Assembly: GCA_003605065.1 (NCBI GenBank)
Contig: QZJM01000033.1
Span: 1-35,088, forward strand
From: Dethiobacter sp.
Lineage (GTDB): Bacteria > Bacillota > Dethiobacteria > DTU022 > UBA8154
Direction of reading: 5' to 3'
Length of the DNA stretch: 35,088 nt
Shown: positions 16,373 through 26,600 of the stretch, piece by piece
Position numbering within the stretch: position 1 is the first letter of the stretch
Layout: the number at the start of each line of letters is the position of its first letter
Notes under the pieces: model-generated
The model's database searches: none
What the model was told of the DNA's origin: nothing
What the model saw: the letters and a program-made list of their open reading frames with translations, nothing else
Position numbers and translations under genes: made by a program

Positions 16373-17635
16373 TTAAGAGGCGGATACTTCCTTCTTATGT
16401 CTCTTTCCGGAAGTTAACAGCTTCGGTTTCTCCTCTTTTTTTACTACCCCGGGAGTAACAATACATTTATCCACATCGTCCCTGGAAGGAATTTCATACA
16501 TGATGTCCAGCAGAAATCCTTCCATAATACTGCGCAAACCCCGGGCTCCTGTCTTATGCTGGATAGCATCATCAGCGATAGCCTCCAGGGAGCCATCTTT
16601 GAATTCAAGCTGGACACCATCCAGCTCAAACATTTTCTGGTACTGCTTTACCAGGGCGTTAACCGGCTCCGTTAAAATCCTGACGAGGGCATCACGGTCC
16701 AGGGAATCAAGTACAGCTATCACCTGGAGCCGCCCGACACATTCCGGAATCAGTCCGAACTTGATCAAATCCTCGGGATGTACCTGGCGAAGCACGTCGC
16801 CTATTTGCAAGTCAACTTTGGGCCTGACATCAGCTCCGAAGCCCATTCCGCCTCCACCGGTACGCTTCATGATAATTTTTTCCAAGCCGTCAAAAGCTCC
16901 ACCACAAATAAAAAGAATATCCGTTGTATCTATCTGCATAAATTCCTGGTGGGGATGCTTGCGTCCCCCCTGTGGAGGTACGCTGGCGATGGTACCCTCC
17001 AGTATTTTTAACAGGGCCTGCTGCACTCCTTCACCGGAAACATCCCTGGTAATGGAGGGGTTTTCACTTTTGCGGGCAATTTTATCAAATTCGTCGATAT
17101 AAACGATCCCTTTTTCAGCTTTTTCCAGATCGTAGTCAGCTGCCTGGATCAGCTTCAGAAGAATGTTCTCCACATCCTCGCCAACATAGCCTGCCTCCGT
17201 CAGCGATGTGGCATCGGCAATGGCAAAGGGAACATTTAACAGGCGCGCCATGGTTTGAGCCAGAAGCGTTTTCCCCACCCCTGTGGGTCCGATGAGAATG
17301 ATATTGCTTTTTTGGAGTTCCACATCATCCATTTTCTGGCTGGCGTTGACTCTCTTGTAATGGTTATAAACGGCTACGGAGAGGACCTTTTTAGCATCTT
17401 CCTGGCCAATAACATATTTATTTAAAACCTCGTGTATTTCTGCCGGCTTGGGCAAATCGACCAGATTTAACTCCAGATCATCTCCTATTTCCTCTTCAAT
17501 AATCTCGTTACAGAGCTCGATGCACTCATCACAGATATAAACACCCGGACCGGCGACCAGTTTGCGCACCTGCTCCTGGTTTTTACCGCAAAAGGAACAT
17601 TTGAGCTGTCCTTTTTCATCGCTGAATTTAAACAT
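16373..17635 (-). CDS. clpX: ATP-dependent Clp protease ATP-binding subunit ClpX
   Basis: ClpX is the AAA+ unfoldase that delivers proteins to ClpP. The 420-residue protein has the N-terminal zinc-binding domain with Cys13, Cys16, Cys35 and Cys38 ([17 protein letters not shown]). Walker A is GPTGVGKT at 116-123, and the Walker B region is [14 protein letters not shown]. The pore loop is [11 protein letters not shown], the ClpP-binding loop sits near [13 protein letters not shown], and sensor motifs follow ([11 protein letters not shown]). The ATG at 17635 follows GAGGTGA by about 10 nt, 10 nt after the clpP stop. The operon order tig-clpP-clpX matches many Clostridia, and a strong hairpin follows the stop. 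Confidence 0.97.
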   Translation of the reverse strand: MFKFSDEKGQLKCSFCGKNQEQVRKLVAGPGVYICDECIELCNEIIEEEIGDDLELNLVDLPKPAEIHEVLNKYVIGQEDAKKVLSVAVYNHYKRVNASQKMDDVELQKSNIILIGPTGVGKTLLAQTMARLLNVPFAIADATSLTEAGYVGEDVENILLKLIQAADYDLEKAEKGIVYIDEFDKIARKSENPSITRDVSGEGVQQALLKILEGTIASVPPQGGRKHPHQEFMQIDTTDILFICGGAFDGLEKIIMKRTGGGGMGFGADVRPKVDLQIGDVLRQVHPEDLIKFGLIPECVGRLQVIAVLDSLDRDALVRILTEPVNALVKQYQKMFELDGVQLEFKDGSLEAIADDAIQHKTGARGLRSIMEGFLLDIMYEIPSRDDVDKCIVTPGVVKKEEKPKLLTSGKRHKKEVSAS

Positions 17636-17645
17636 CGCTTTTATT

Positions 17646-18263
17646 TCACCTCTTCGCTAGTTCCCTTTTCTCCAGTATAGCATCTATCAGGCCATATTCC
17701 AAGGCCATTTCCGCTGACATGAAGAAATCCCGGTCTGTATCATTGGCAATACGCTCTACCGGCTGCCCTGTGTGGGAGGCCAGGATCTTATTAAGAGTCT
17801 CCCTGATACGTAAAATCTCCCTGGCATGAATCTCGATATCCACGGCCTGCCCCTGGGCGCCACCCAGCGGCTGGTGAACCATGATCCGGGAGTTGGGTAA
17901 TGCAAAGCGCTTACCCTTGGCTCCGGCTGATAAAAGTACCGCCCCCAGGCTGGCGGCAAGTCCGACGCAGATTGTGGAAACATCCGGTTTAATATACTGC
18001 ATGGTATCATAAATAGCCATGCCGGAATAAACTTCACCTCCGGGTGAGTTTATATAAATGTTTATATCCTTATCGGGGTCTTCCGATTCCAGGAAGAGCA
18101 GCTGGGCAATAACCAGGTTGGCAACAATATCATTTACAGGGCTGCCGATAAAAATAATCCTATCCTTTAAAAGGCGGGAGTAGATATCATAGGCCCTTTC
18201 TCCACGACTTGTTTGTTCCACTACCATGGGAACAAGCTGCATTAAAGTTTTATCTTCTTTCAT
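17646..18263 (-). CDS. clpP: ATP-dependent Clp protease proteolytic subunit ClpP
   Basis: ClpP forms the 14-subunit serine protease chamber used with ClpX. The catalytic triad is visible: Ser105 in GLAASLGAV, His130 in [10 protein letters not shown] and Asp179 in NDTDRDFFM. Spacings are identical to E. coli ClpP (97/122/171). The track start at 18272 abuts the Shine-Dalgarno sequence GGGAGG with no spacer. The second ATG at 18263 has a 9-nt spacer and gives [17 protein letters not shown], a normal 205-residue length. It lies 48 nt after tig. No CtsR-type repeat is visible between tig and clpP. Confidence 0.96.
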   Translation of the reverse strand: MKEDKTLMQLVPMVVEQTSRGERAYDIYSRLLKDRIIFIGSPVNDIVANLVIAQLLFLESEDPDKDINIYINSPGGEVYSGMAIYDTMQYIKPDVSTICVGLAASLGAVLLSAGAKGKRFALPNSRIMVHQPLGGAQGQAVDIEIHAREILRIRETLNKILASHTGQPVERIANDTDRDFFMSAEMALEYGLIDAILEKRELAKR

Positions 18264-18311
18264 ATTATTCATCCTCCCTACGTTAATCCTCTCCAGTAGA
18301 GGATCTATTTT

Positions 18312-19625
18312 TTAATTTTCTTCTTCCTCAACCTCAACAATATTAGCATTCTCCACAAGTAAATCTATAACCTTGCGATAACGCATTTCATGTGCCATAA
18401 TATCAAGCCGTCCCTGCCTGGCAAACTGTTCTTTCACCTGGGCAAGATCTACACCCTCCTGGTTCCGGACAATTTCCTTAATTCTCTCCTCGATTTCTTC
18501 CGGCGAGACGTCAATTGCTTCTTTCTTGATAATGGCATCCAGTACCAGGTTTGCCTTGGCACGCTTTAAAGCCTCTTCCCGGCGTTCCTCTCTTAATTTT
18601 TCCAGACCCCCTTCTACCAGGCGCCCGTACTGTTCCAGGGAAAGGCCCTGCATGCGCAGGTAATATTCAAACTCACCAAAGATATTATCCAGTTCCCTTT
18701 CCACCAGAACATCAGGAACATCTACTTTGGATTCTTCCGCAACTTTTTCCACAATCTCGCTTTCCAGGGACATCTTTTCCCTGTTTCGCAGGCTCTCTTT
18801 TAGCTTATTCTCCACATCGGCCCTGAATTCCTCTAAAGTGGAAAATTCTTCCGTAAGTTCCTGGACGAAAGCATCATTTAGTTCAGGCAGCTGGGGCCTT
18901 TTAATTTCCTTAACCAAAACAGTAAAAACAGCTTCTTTCCCGGCCAATGCCTCCTTGGTGTAATCTTCGGGAAAAGCGGCCTTTACTTCCCTTTGCTCAT
19001 CTTTACGGGCGCCCAATAACTGCTCTTCGAAACCCTTAATAAAAGTACCCGATCCAATCTCCAGAGAATAATTTTCGGCTTTGCCTCCTTCGAAAGGCTC
19101 GCCGTCAATGACTCCCTCAAAATCGATCACCGCCAGGTCCTTTTCCTGCAATTCCCCGTCATCGACTGTAACCAGCCGGCCATGCTGTTCTCTCAGGGAA
19201 CTCAAATACCTATCCACATCTTCAGGAGTTACTTCTTTTTTTACCTGTTTTACAGTAACTCCCCTGTACTCACCCAGTTCCACTTCAGGCTTGACATCTA
19301 CAGTAATCTTAAAAATAAGGGATTTATCTTTCTCCATCTGCACAAGCTCCATCTCGGGCTTGTTAATGGGCCCCAGCTGGCAATCTTTGACAGCTTTACT
19401 GTAAGCCGGGTCCACCAGTATCTCCAGCGCTTCGTTATAAAAAATTTCCGGTCCATAACGGGATTCCAGTACCTTTCTGGGAATCTTACCCTTACGAAAA
19501 CCCGGAACGCTGAGTGTTTTAACCATTTTTCGGTAAGCCTTATCCAGAGCCTCATTGACCTCCTCGCTGGGGACCTCGATCTCCAGACAGACTTTATTGT
19601 TGTCTATTTTCTCCCACTTGTACAC
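18312..19625 (-). CDS. tig: Trigger factor, ribosome-associated chaperone/prolyl isomerase
   Basis: Trigger factor binds the ribosome exit tunnel and helps nascent chains fold. The 437-residue protein has the ribosome-docking loop GFRKGKIP (42-49). An FKBP-type isomerase domain (about 160-245) follows, with VIDFEGVIDGEPFEGGKA and the segment TFIKGFEEQLLG. The long helical chaperone C-terminus includes RMQGLSLEQY and ends in an acidic tail. The start is GTG at 19625; AAGGAGG lies 12 nt upstream, a slightly long spacing. It is the first gene of the long tig-clpP-clpX-lonB-lonA-ysxC-dehydratase block. Confidence 0.96.
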   Translation of the reverse strand: MYKWEKIDNNKVCLEIEVPSEEVNEALDKAYRKMVKTLSVPGFRKGKIPRKVLESRYGPEIFYNEALEILVDPAYSKAVKDCQLGPINKPEMELVQMEKDKSLIFKITVDVKPEVELGEYRGVTVKQVKKEVTPEDVDRYLSSLREQHGRLVTVDDGELQEKDLAVIDFEGVIDGEPFEGGKAENYSLEIGSGTFIKGFEEQLLGARKDEQREVKAAFPEDYTKEALAGKEAVFTVLVKEIKRPQLPELNDAFVQELTEEFSTLEEFRADVENKLKESLRNREKMSLESEIVEKVAEESKVDVPDVLVERELDNIFGEFEYYLRMQGLSLEQYGRLVEGGLEKLREERREEALKRAKANLVLDAIIKKEAIDVSPEEIEERIKEIVRNQEGVDLAQVKEQFARQGRLDIMAHEMRYRKVIDLLVENANIVEVEEEEN

Positions 19626-19686
19626 TTATTATGCTAACCTCCTTTTATTTAACAGGACATTGAAGTACCTCGAAGATATATATATT

Positions 19687-19713
19687 AAAAAGAATTCCGG
19701 CCGGGCAGGCCGC
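19687..19713 (-). terminator. Terminator-like hairpin in the tig leader
   Basis: On the minus strand CGGCC-TGCCC-GGCCG, a 5-bp all-GC stem, is followed by GAATTCTTTTTAAT. It lies about 65 nt before the tig start, downstream of both candidate promoters. A second, weaker one (CGCC-TAAAC-GGCG then TTTTTTT) lies at about 19783-19803. Together they could attenuate tig transcription; no antiterminator partner is obvious. Confidence 0.4.
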
Positions 19714-19746
19714 TTTCCTTTGATACCTGTTTTAAACCATAGTATT

Positions 19747-19775
19747 TATTTATCATAGTAAGCCCATAATTTCAA
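19747..19775 (-). promoter_or_regulatory. Second candidate promoter of tig
   Basis: On the minus strand TTGAAA (19770-19775), 17 nt, TAAATA (19747-19752), with TG one base before the -10 as in extended -10 promoters. It is weaker than the upstream one. It lies between the two terminator-like hairpins of the leader. Confidence 0.4.
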
Positions 19776-19838
19776 GTCCTCGAAAAAAAGACGCCGTTTA
19801 GGCGATTACTTGGAAAATAATATTTTAACTGCATCCCC

Positions 19839-19867
19839 ATTTTAACATAACAAGATGTGGCTGACAA
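19839..19867 (-). promoter_or_regulatory. Main candidate sigma-A promoter of the tig operon
   Basis: On the minus strand TTGTCA (19862-19867), exactly 17 nt, TAAAAT (19839-19844). Transcription would begin near 19832 and give a leader of about 205 nt. The rest of 19868-19990 leads into the divergent galT-like gene, for which I see no convincing promoter. Confidence 0.7.
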
Positions 19868-19990
19868 TAAAAAAACACCTTTTGGTATGAAAAATAGCGC
19901 ATCGTTTGCCGGCGGCGCAGTTCCGGCAGGATTTTCCTCTCTCCGCAAAGAATATTTATAAGAATAGCTTTGAGGAAAGGATGCTCCGCC

Positions 19991-21022
19991 ATGATCGATT
20001 TTATCACAAAAACGTTATCCACTACCATTCTGGATCCCCGGCAAGGCTTTTCCCCCAAAACCATAGAAACAGAGGTCCGCTATGATCCCCTAACGGGAGA
20101 AAGCGGGAGACTGGCCCATTTCGGCATGATTAAACCGCAAAAAGAAGATTTCTCTTCCTGGGATACTCCGGAAAACCGCAGCCGCTGTCCTTTTTGTTCT
20201 CCAAACATCGACACGGTAACACCAAGATTTCCCCCGGAGCTGCTCCCCGGAGGGCATCTGCACAGGGGCAAAACAAGGGTTATTCCCAATATTGCCCCCT
20301 ATGATCAGTACAGCGCCCTGACAATCATAAGCCCGGAGCACATCGTGCCATTGGAAAAATTGACCATACCGGTTCTAAAAGAAGCTTTTACGGCAGGACT
20401 TGAATTTTTCCACCTTGTAGCGGAAAAGGACCAGGAGTTCCCCTACCATACCATCGCCTGGAACTATATGCCTCCCTCCGGTGGAGGGCTGGTTCACCCC
20501 CATCAACAGGTTATTATCAGCGATTCTCCCGGCAACCTTTACCGTAAAACCATGGAGAAAAGTAGGGATTATTACCGGCGTTACGGTAAAAACTACTGGA
20601 AGGAACTCTGCAGTACAGAGAAAAACCGGGAGGAAAGATTTATTGGAGAACTGGACGGCAGCTGCTGGCTGACCTCTTTTGTTCCCCTGGGTGTCCTGGG
20701 AGAATTTTGGGGTATTTTCCCGGAAATAAACACCATTTTTGACTTCGACGAAACAACACTTGAAGAACTGGCTAACGGGCTGGAGCGCCTGTTTCAGTAT
20801 TTTATTTCGGCCGGAATTTACAGCTTTAACATGGGCCTGTTTTTTGCACCAGCAGGTGAAGCGGAGGAATATCTCTCCCTCCATGCCCGTATTATACCGC
20901 GGACATTCCTGAATCTGCTGCAAAAACCTTCCGATATCAACGCTCTCCAGCTTGTCTTACAGGAACCCTTTACAGTAATCAGCCCGGAAGCACAATGTGC
21001 GGAGCTTAAAGCTTTCTGGTAA
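19991..21022 (+). CDS. GalT-like nucleotidyltransferase (HIT superfamily)
   Basis: The protein belongs to the galactose-1-phosphate uridylyltransferase family, which moves nucleoside monophosphates between sugar phosphates through a histidine intermediate. The active-site motif is GGGLVHPHQQVI (His169-Pro-His171-Gln172). A zinc-type CPFC lies at residues 66-69. The segment RVIPNIAPYDQYSALTI resembles the family's N-terminal half. The track start is a TTG at 19970 that overlaps the Shine-Dalgarno sequence; GAGGAAAGG before the ATG at 19991 gives 343 residues. No galK, galE or other sugar gene is nearby, so galactose use is not supported. A phosphorolytic or ADP-sugar role is equally possible. 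It overlaps the convergent nadE by 17 nt. Confidence 0.8.
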   Translation: MIDFITKTLSTTILDPRQGFSPKTIETEVRYDPLTGESGRLAHFGMIKPQKEDFSSWDTPENRSRCPFCSPNIDTVTPRFPPELLPGGHLHRGKTRVIPNIAPYDQYSALTIISPEHIVPLEKLTIPVLKEAFTAGLEFFHLVAEKDQEFPYHTIAWNYMPPSGGGLVHPHQQVIISDSPGNLYRKTMEKSRDYYRRYGKNYWKELCSTEKNREERFIGELDGSCWLTSFVPLGVLGEFWGIFPEINTIFDFDETTLEELANGLERLFQYFISAGIYSFNMGLFFAPAGEAEEYLSLHARIIPRTFLNLLQKPSDINALQLVLQEPFTVISPEAQCAELKAFW

Positions 21023-21740
21023 AAATAGGAGGCACATGGCGCTTATGTTCACTGCCCTGTCGCATTGACTCGATTTTTGTCTCCAGGGAAGCATCAATTC
21101 TTTCTCCCTTTAGATAGCGATCCAGCTCCCGATAAGTAAAGCCCATCTCATCTTCATCAGTCTGTCCTTCCCACAGCCCGGCTGTGGGTTTTTTATCTAT
21201 TATTTCAGCGGGTATCTCCAGGTAAACGGCAAGCTCCCGGACTTCTTCCTTCAGCAGATCGCCTATGGGCTCAAAGTCAACCCCGGCATCACCGTACTTG
21301 GAAAAATAACCGATACTGATCTCGCTTTTGTTCCCGGTCCCTATAACCCGGTAAGAATCCAGGGCTGCATAATAATAAAGGACGTTCATACGCAGGCGGG
21401 GTTTAATATTGGCTCTGGCCAGGTTTCTTCCGCCTTCATCTCTTTTTTTGCCTTCCAGGGCCAGCAGCATCTCGTCAAAGACACGATCCAGGTTAATAAT
21501 TCCAGAGGGAATGGCAAATTTATTTGCTACCAGTTCAGCATGCTCCCGGTCTATCTCCCGGCTGTGGCACGGCATAATAAGCCCCAGGCAGTCGTCAGCA
21601 AAGGCCCTTTTACACAACACCGCCACTACCGCAGAATCAATGCCCCCGCTCAGCCCAAACACAGCCCCTCTGCCTCCCGAAGAAAACACCTTTTCCCGTA
21701 ACCAGCTGACTATGTCCCGGCACAGTTCCGTCATCTCCAT
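21006..21740 (-). CDS. nadE: NH3-dependent NAD+ synthetase
   Basis: NadE amidates nicotinic acid adenine dinucleotide to NAD+, using ATP and ammonia. The 244-residue protein lacks a glutaminase domain, so it is the ammonia-dependent form. The pyrophosphatase loop is GLSGGIDS at 29-36. The adenylate/NaAD-binding segment is TGNKSEISIGYFSKYGD, followed by PIGDLLKEEVREL and KPTAGLWEGQTDEDEMG. The ATG at 21740 follows GGGGG by 8 nt. The only upstream gene on this strand is an orphan HicB-like protein 114 nt away. The 3' end overlaps the convergent galT-like gene by 17 nt. Confidence 0.94.
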   Translation of the reverse strand: MEMTELCRDIVSWLREKVFSSGGRGAVFGLSGGIDSAVVAVLCKRAFADDCLGLIMPCHSREIDREHAELVANKFAIPSGIINLDRVFDEMLLALEGKKRDEGGRNLARANIKPRLRMNVLYYYAALDSYRVIGTGNKSEISIGYFSKYGDAGVDFEPIGDLLKEEVRELAVYLEIPAEIIDKKPTAGLWEGQTDEDEMGFTYRELDRYLKGERIDASLETKIESMRQGSEHKRHVPPIFTRKL

Positions 21741-21854
21741 ATTAGTAACCCCCTTTGATTATGGTCCTCTTAACTGCGGTCAAAAACCACTTACTGTAAT
21801 TGTGCTTCAATTCCTTTGGACCTTCAGCTCCGTCATAAAACCAGAACCGCCTCT

Positions 21855-22280
21855 TTAGCTTAGCCCCAGAAATGCCCTGATTTTATCCCTGTTACCCCGG
21901 ACAAGGAATAAGCGAACAATATAGGGCAGGTGCTTTTTACGACCGATACCAAAGTAAAACGGGATGCACTTCAGAAAAACTTCCATATAATCTACGGCTG
22001 CTGAAACCAGGTCTTCCGCCGCCTCTTCCTCGGTGTCCCCTTTTCCCCAGACATCAAGTTCGGGCACATAAACCATCCAGATACCGAATTTATGCTCCTT
22101 TTCCCATTCAACCCGGCAGGAAAAGTCCTGAAGCAGCATCTCCGCCATTCTTTCCCCTAAAACCCAGGACTGCAGTTCAGACTGCTCGTCCTTAATTAGA
22201 AAAAAACGCAGCATCTTATTGGATTCCTTGATAACTTCAGCCAGGTCTTTCGCTGCCTCGCCCAGAGCCAGTAATTGCAT
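21855..22280 (-). CDS. Hypothetical protein with a HicB-like domain
   Basis: I do not recognise this 141-residue protein as a named family, but its middle resembles HicB antitoxin/partial RNase H folds: FGIWMVYVPELDVWGKGDTE continues into EEAAEDLVSAAVDYM. This is the strand-strand-helix pattern in which HicB proteins have PDLPGCxxxGxTxEEA. The N-terminal 50 residues are helical and acidic. The C-terminus is basic and hydrophobic (KKHLPYIVRLFLVRGNRDKI), which could bind RNA or DNA. The start at 22280 has GGTGG 8 nt upstream and fits a candidate promoter better than 22295. No HicA-like toxin ORF flanks it, so it is either a solitary regulator or not a toxin-antitoxin part. Confidence 0.6.
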   Translation of the reverse strand: MQLLALGEAAKDLAEVIKESNKMLRFFLIKDEQSELQSWVLGERMAEMLLQDFSCRVEWEKEHKFGIWMVYVPELDVWGKGDTEEEAAEDLVSAAVDYMEVFLKCIPFYFGIGRKKHLPYIVRLFLVRGNRDKIRAFLGLS

Positions 22281-22305
22281 TTCATCAACCACCATTTTTA
22301 AGCTA

Positions 22306-22311
22306 ATAATA
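22306..22311 (-). promoter_or_regulatory. Possible -10 of the HicB-like gene
   Basis: TATTAT on the minus strand, 25 nt before the ATG at 22280, with only a poor -35 (TTTTCT at 17 nt). It would give a very short leader. Low confidence. Confidence 0.35.
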
Positions 22312-22380
22312 CCACAGATTTTTCCTTCAGAAAACGATTATTTCCGCGGTTTATTTTTTAGGATTTTCTCTTTTTTATTA

Positions 22381-22409
22381 TTGACATCTCCCGCCGCAAC
22401 TGCTAAAAT
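22381..22409 (+). promoter_or_regulatory. Sigma-A promoter of carAB
   Basis: TTGACA (22381-22386), exactly 17 nt, TAAAAT (22404-22409). Transcription should start near 22416, just before the PyrR site, leaving a leader of about 175 nt. Confidence 0.85.
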
Positions 22410-22435
22410 GAGTCAACGTCAAAATGATCCTTTAA

Positions 22436-22533
22436 ACCAGTCCGGAGAGGCTGGAAAGGAGTTAACAGGTTACTTGATGCATTAAAGGTGGCTTTTAACC
22501 TCCTGAGCCGTTTCCGGCTGTGGGGGTTTTTTT
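22436..22533 (+). promoter_or_regulatory. PyrR-type attenuator of the carAB operon
   Basis: The leader holds CCAGTCCGGAGAGGCTGG with AAAGG after it (22437-22459), close to the PyrR-binding loop known from Bacillus pyr leaders (AGUCCnGAGAGGCU). Next, GGAGTTAA near 22457 can pair, with one bulge, with TTAACCTCC at 22495-22503, an antiterminator that would break the terminator stem. The terminator follows. In the known mechanism, UMP-bound PyrR stabilises the first hairpin, frees the terminator and lowers expression when pyrimidines are plentiful. pyrR itself is not in the window. Confidence 0.88.
22497..22533 (+). terminator. Intrinsic terminator of the PyrR attenuator
   Basis: CCTCC-TG-AGCCG-TTTC-CGGCT-GT-GGGGG forms two 5-bp stems around a small internal loop and is followed directly by seven T. 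It lies 58 nt before carA. Confidence 0.88.
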
Positions 22534-22590
22534 ATGCCGCCATGGGTTTGGAGCAAGGTTGTGCTCCGATAATACAAAGGAGGTAAATGC

Positions 22591-23661
22591 ATGGAAGCCA
22601 GACTTGTTTTGGAAGACGGCTCTCTGTTCAGGGGCAGTTCCCGTGGAACCAGGGGCGAAGCCTGGGGTGAAGTTGTTTTTAATACCAGCATGACAGGTTA
22701 CCAGGAAATTTTAACGGATCCTTCATATTGCGGCCATATCCTTACCATGACTTTTCCCCTTATCGGTAATTACGGTATCAACCGGGAAGATTTCGAATCC
22801 AGACGCCCCTTTTTAAGGGGTTTTATTGCCCGCGAATTTTGCTCGACCCCCAGCAACTGGCGCTCCGTAATGACTGTGGAAGAATACCTTAAAGAAAACA
22901 ACATTGTCGCTATGGATGATCTCGATACCAGGGCCATAACGAGGCGGATCAGGGAAAAAGGCAGTATGCGGGGGGTTATTACCACGGAAGATACACCCTA
23001 CGAATCCCTCCTGGAAAAATTAAAGCATATCCCCCATATATCGGAAATGAACTTTATTCCCGAGGTGACCACCCCGGAAATGTACACCTGGGAAAACAAC
23101 GGCCCTCATATTGTTATTGTGGACCTGGGCCTCAAGCTTTCCATCGGGCGCTCCCTGCATAACACCGGCTGCCGTGTCACCGTGGTGCCGGCTTCATTTT
23201 CCGCCCAGGATATTATGGAACTAAAACCGGATGGAGTGGCGTTCTCCAACGGACCGGGAGATCCCCAGATGGCCACTGGGGCCATAAAAACAGTCCAGGA
23301 ACTGGCCGGCAAAGTACCCTTGCTGGGGATATGCCTGGGCCACCAGATCATTGCCCTGGCGCTGGGAGGCAGGACCTACAAGCTTAAATTCGGCCACCGG
23401 GGAGCGAACCATCCTGTAAAAGATCTTATGAGGGACAAGGTTTACATTACCTCCCAGAACCACGGTTTTGCCGTTGATGAGGAGAGCCTGCCCAAAGGTC
23501 TCACTGTAGCTCAGCGCAACCTCAATGACAATACGGTGGAAGGGCTGCAGGAGAAAAAATTAAAAATTGTTTCCGCGCAGTACCATCCCGAAGCATTCCC
23601 CGGCCCTACAGATTCTCACTATCTTTTCGACCTCTACCTGGAATACATGAAGGTTTCCTAA
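22591..23661 (+). CDS. carA: Carbamoyl-phosphate synthase small (glutaminase) subunit
   Basis: CarA splits glutamine and channels ammonia to CarB for carbamoyl phosphate, the first step of pyrimidine and arginine synthesis. The 356-residue protein has the N-terminal CarA domain ([17 protein letters not shown]) and a class I glutaminase. Its triad is Cys248 in LLGICLGHQ, His332 and Glu334 in [19 protein letters not shown] lies 7 nt before the ATG. The PyrR attenuator upstream indicates control by pyrimidines rather than arginine. Confidence 0.97.
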   Translation: MEARLVLEDGSLFRGSSRGTRGEAWGEVVFNTSMTGYQEILTDPSYCGHILTMTFPLIGNYGINREDFESRRPFLRGFIAREFCSTPSNWRSVMTVEEYLKENNIVAMDDLDTRAITRRIREKGSMRGVITTEDTPYESLLEKLKHIPHISEMNFIPEVTTPEMYTWENNGPHIVIVDLGLKLSIGRSLHNTGCRVTVVPASFSAQDIMELKPDGVAFSNGPGDPQMATGAIKTVQELAGKVPLLGICLGHQIIALALGGRTYKLKFGHRGANHPVKDLMRDKVYITSQNHGFAVDEESLPKGLTVAQRNLNDNTVEGLQEKKLKIVSAQYHPEAFPGPTDSHYLFDLYLEYMKVS

Positions 23662-23692
23662 GTTTAAAGCATTCTACAGGAGGTGCCCAACA

Positions 23693-26600
23693 ATGCCGAG
23701 AGACCCGATGATCAAAAAAGTGATGGTGATAGGTTCCGGCCCCATTATTATCGGCCAGGCCGCCGAATTTGACTACGCCGGTTCCCAGGCCTGCCGCGCC
23801 CTCAGGGAGGAAGGCGTGGAGGTAGTCCTCGTTAACAGCAACCCGGCCACAATTATGACCGATACAAATATGGCCGATCGCGTGTACCTGGAGCCGTTGA
23901 CTACAGATTTCGTAACCCGCATCCTGGAAAGGGAGAGGCCCGATGGGCTCTTACCCACCCTGGGAGGACAGGTCGGCTTGAATATTGCCAAAGAAATCGC
24001 CTACCAGGGAGTCCTGGATCGCCTGGGTGTCCGGCTTCTGGGAACGCCTCTGGACACCATAGAAAAGGCCGAAGACCGGGAAAGATTCAAGCAGATGCTG
24101 CAGGACATCCATGAACCTGTGCCGCCCAGCGGAATCGTCTCCACCATAGAAGATTCCTTAAAGCTTGCTGAAGAGATCGGTTACCCGGTAATCGTCAGGC
24201 CTGCCTATACCCTGGGGGGAACCGGCGGAGGCATCGTCAAAGATGCCGATGAGCTCCAGGATGTTGCCCGTCGCGGGTTAAAATACAGCCTTATTCACCA
24301 GCTCCTTATTGAAAAGAGCGTAGCCGGGTGGAAGGAAATAGAATTTGAGGTTATGCGGGACCACGCCGATAATTGTATTATGATCTGCAGCATGGAAAAT
24401 ATAGACCCCATGGGAATCCATACCGGGGACAGCATCGTTGTGGCCCCGGCCCTTACCCTCACCGACCAGGAGTACCAGATGCTGCGCAGCGCCTCTTTAA
24501 AAATTATCCGCGCCCTGGGCATCGAAGGGGGCTGTAACATACAATTTGCCCTGGATGTCTCCAGTTTTGACTATTACGTCATTGAAGTCAACCCCAGGGT
24601 AAGCCGCTCCAGTGCCTTAGCTTCCAAGGCTACCGGCTATCCCATTGCCAAGGTAGCCAGTAAAATCGCTATCGGGCTCAGGCTGGATGAAATCAAAAAC
24701 GCGGTAACAGGTAAAACGTGGTCCTGCTTTGAGCCCTCCATAGATTATTGTGTGGTAAAATACCCACGCTGGCCTTTTGACAAATTTGCCACTGCCGACC
24801 GCAAGCTGGGGACACAAATGAAAGCCACCGGTGAAGTGATGGCCCTGGGGCGTTCCCTCCAGGAATCCCTCCTCAAAGCCGTCCGTTCCCTGGAAATAGG
24901 TATCCTCCACCTCGATTTGCCGGAACTGAAGCAGGTGTCTCTCGATGCGCTGAGAACGGAACTTTCTTCCCCCACGGATCGCCGCCTCTTTGCCGTGGCC
25001 GAGGCCATGCGCAGGGGCCTTTCCATCACGGAGATCCACTACCTCTCCCAAATCGATCTCTTCTTCCTGCACAAAATAGAGCAGATCATCCAGCTGGAAG
25101 AAGAATTAAAGGCACAAGGCAGAGAGGGCCTGAGCCGGGAACTGCTCTCCTCCGCCAAGTATTACGGTTTCTGCGATTACACCATCGGCCAGTTAACCGG
25201 AACCGGGGAAGAAGAAATACGTTCCCTGCGCCAGGAGTATGGTATAAAACCGGTCTATAAAATGGTCGATACCTGTGCGGCAGAGTTTGATGCGGAAACT
25301 CCCTATTATTACTCCACCTATGACCAGGAAAATGAAGTCCGGCCTTCCCTCAACAAAAAAATAGTGGTCCTGGGATCAGGGCCTATCCGCATCGGCCAGG
25401 GCATTGAATTCGACTATTGTTCCGTCCACGCCTCCTGGGCCCTGAAGGAAGAAGGGGTCGAATCCATTATCATCAACAATAACCCGGAAACGGTCAGTAC
25501 GGATTTTGATACTTCAGACCGCCTTTATTTCGAGCCCCTGATCCAGGAAGATGTCCTTAATGTACTGGAAATGGAACAGCCGCAGGGAGTGGTAGTGCAA
25601 TTCGGCGGCCAGACAGCCATTAACCTGGCTGAACCCCTGGCCCGGGCGGGAATTAAGATTATCGGTACCACCGTGGAAGATATCGATACCGCCGAAGACC
25701 GCCACCGTTTTGACGACCTCCTGGAGGAACTTAACATTCCACGTCCCCCCGGTGGTACGGCTGTTACAGTAGAGCAGGCCGAAAAGATCGCGCAGAGAAT
25801 AGGCTACCCCGTCCTGGTGCGGCCCTCGTACGTGTTGGGCGGGCGTGCGATGGAAATAGTATATGACAACAAGGACCTGCGGGAGTATATGGCCACGGCT
25901 GTTAAAGTCTCTCCCAACCACCCCGTGCTTATCGACAAATACCTGAAGGGCGTGGAGCTGGAAGCCGACGCCATCGCAGATGGCCGGAAATGCCTTATTC
26001 CCGGCATCATGGAACATATCGAAAAAGCCGGAGTTCACTCCGGTGACAGTATCGCCGTTTACCCCCCGGTAAATGTTTCTCCCGAACTGCAGGAGAAGCT
26101 TGTTTCCTATACTACCAGGCTGTCCCGGGCGCTTAACATCAAAGGAAGCATTAACATACAATATGTCTACCATGAAAATGTTCTCTATGTCCTGGAGGTT
26201 AATCCCCGTTCCAGCCGGACGGTCCCCTTTCTAAGCAAAGTAACGGATATTCCCATGATAAACCTGGCCACCAAAATCGCCCTGGGTAAAACCCTGCATG
26301 ATCTGGGATACCGGGAAGGCCTTCTCCACCCGCCGCCTTTTGTAAGTATTAAGGCACCCGTCTTCTCCTTTTCCAAGCTTTACCAGCTAGAAACTTCCCT
26401 GGGACCGGAAATGAAGTCCACGGGCGAGGTCATGGGTATTAACAGGCATCTTCCCAGGGCCCTTTACAAAGCCCTGGCCGCCTCGGGTTTTAACCTGCCG
26501 CCCCACGGCAACGTGCTGGTTACTATTGCCGATAAAGATAAAAAAGAAGCCCTTCCCTTAATGCAAACGCTCTTTAAGATGGGATTCACAATTCATGCCA

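Noticed and set aside
17646-19990. CtsR or HrcA control of the clp/lon genes
   Set aside because: I found no GGTCAAA direct repeats and no CIRCE element upstream of tig, clpP, clpX, lonB or lonA.
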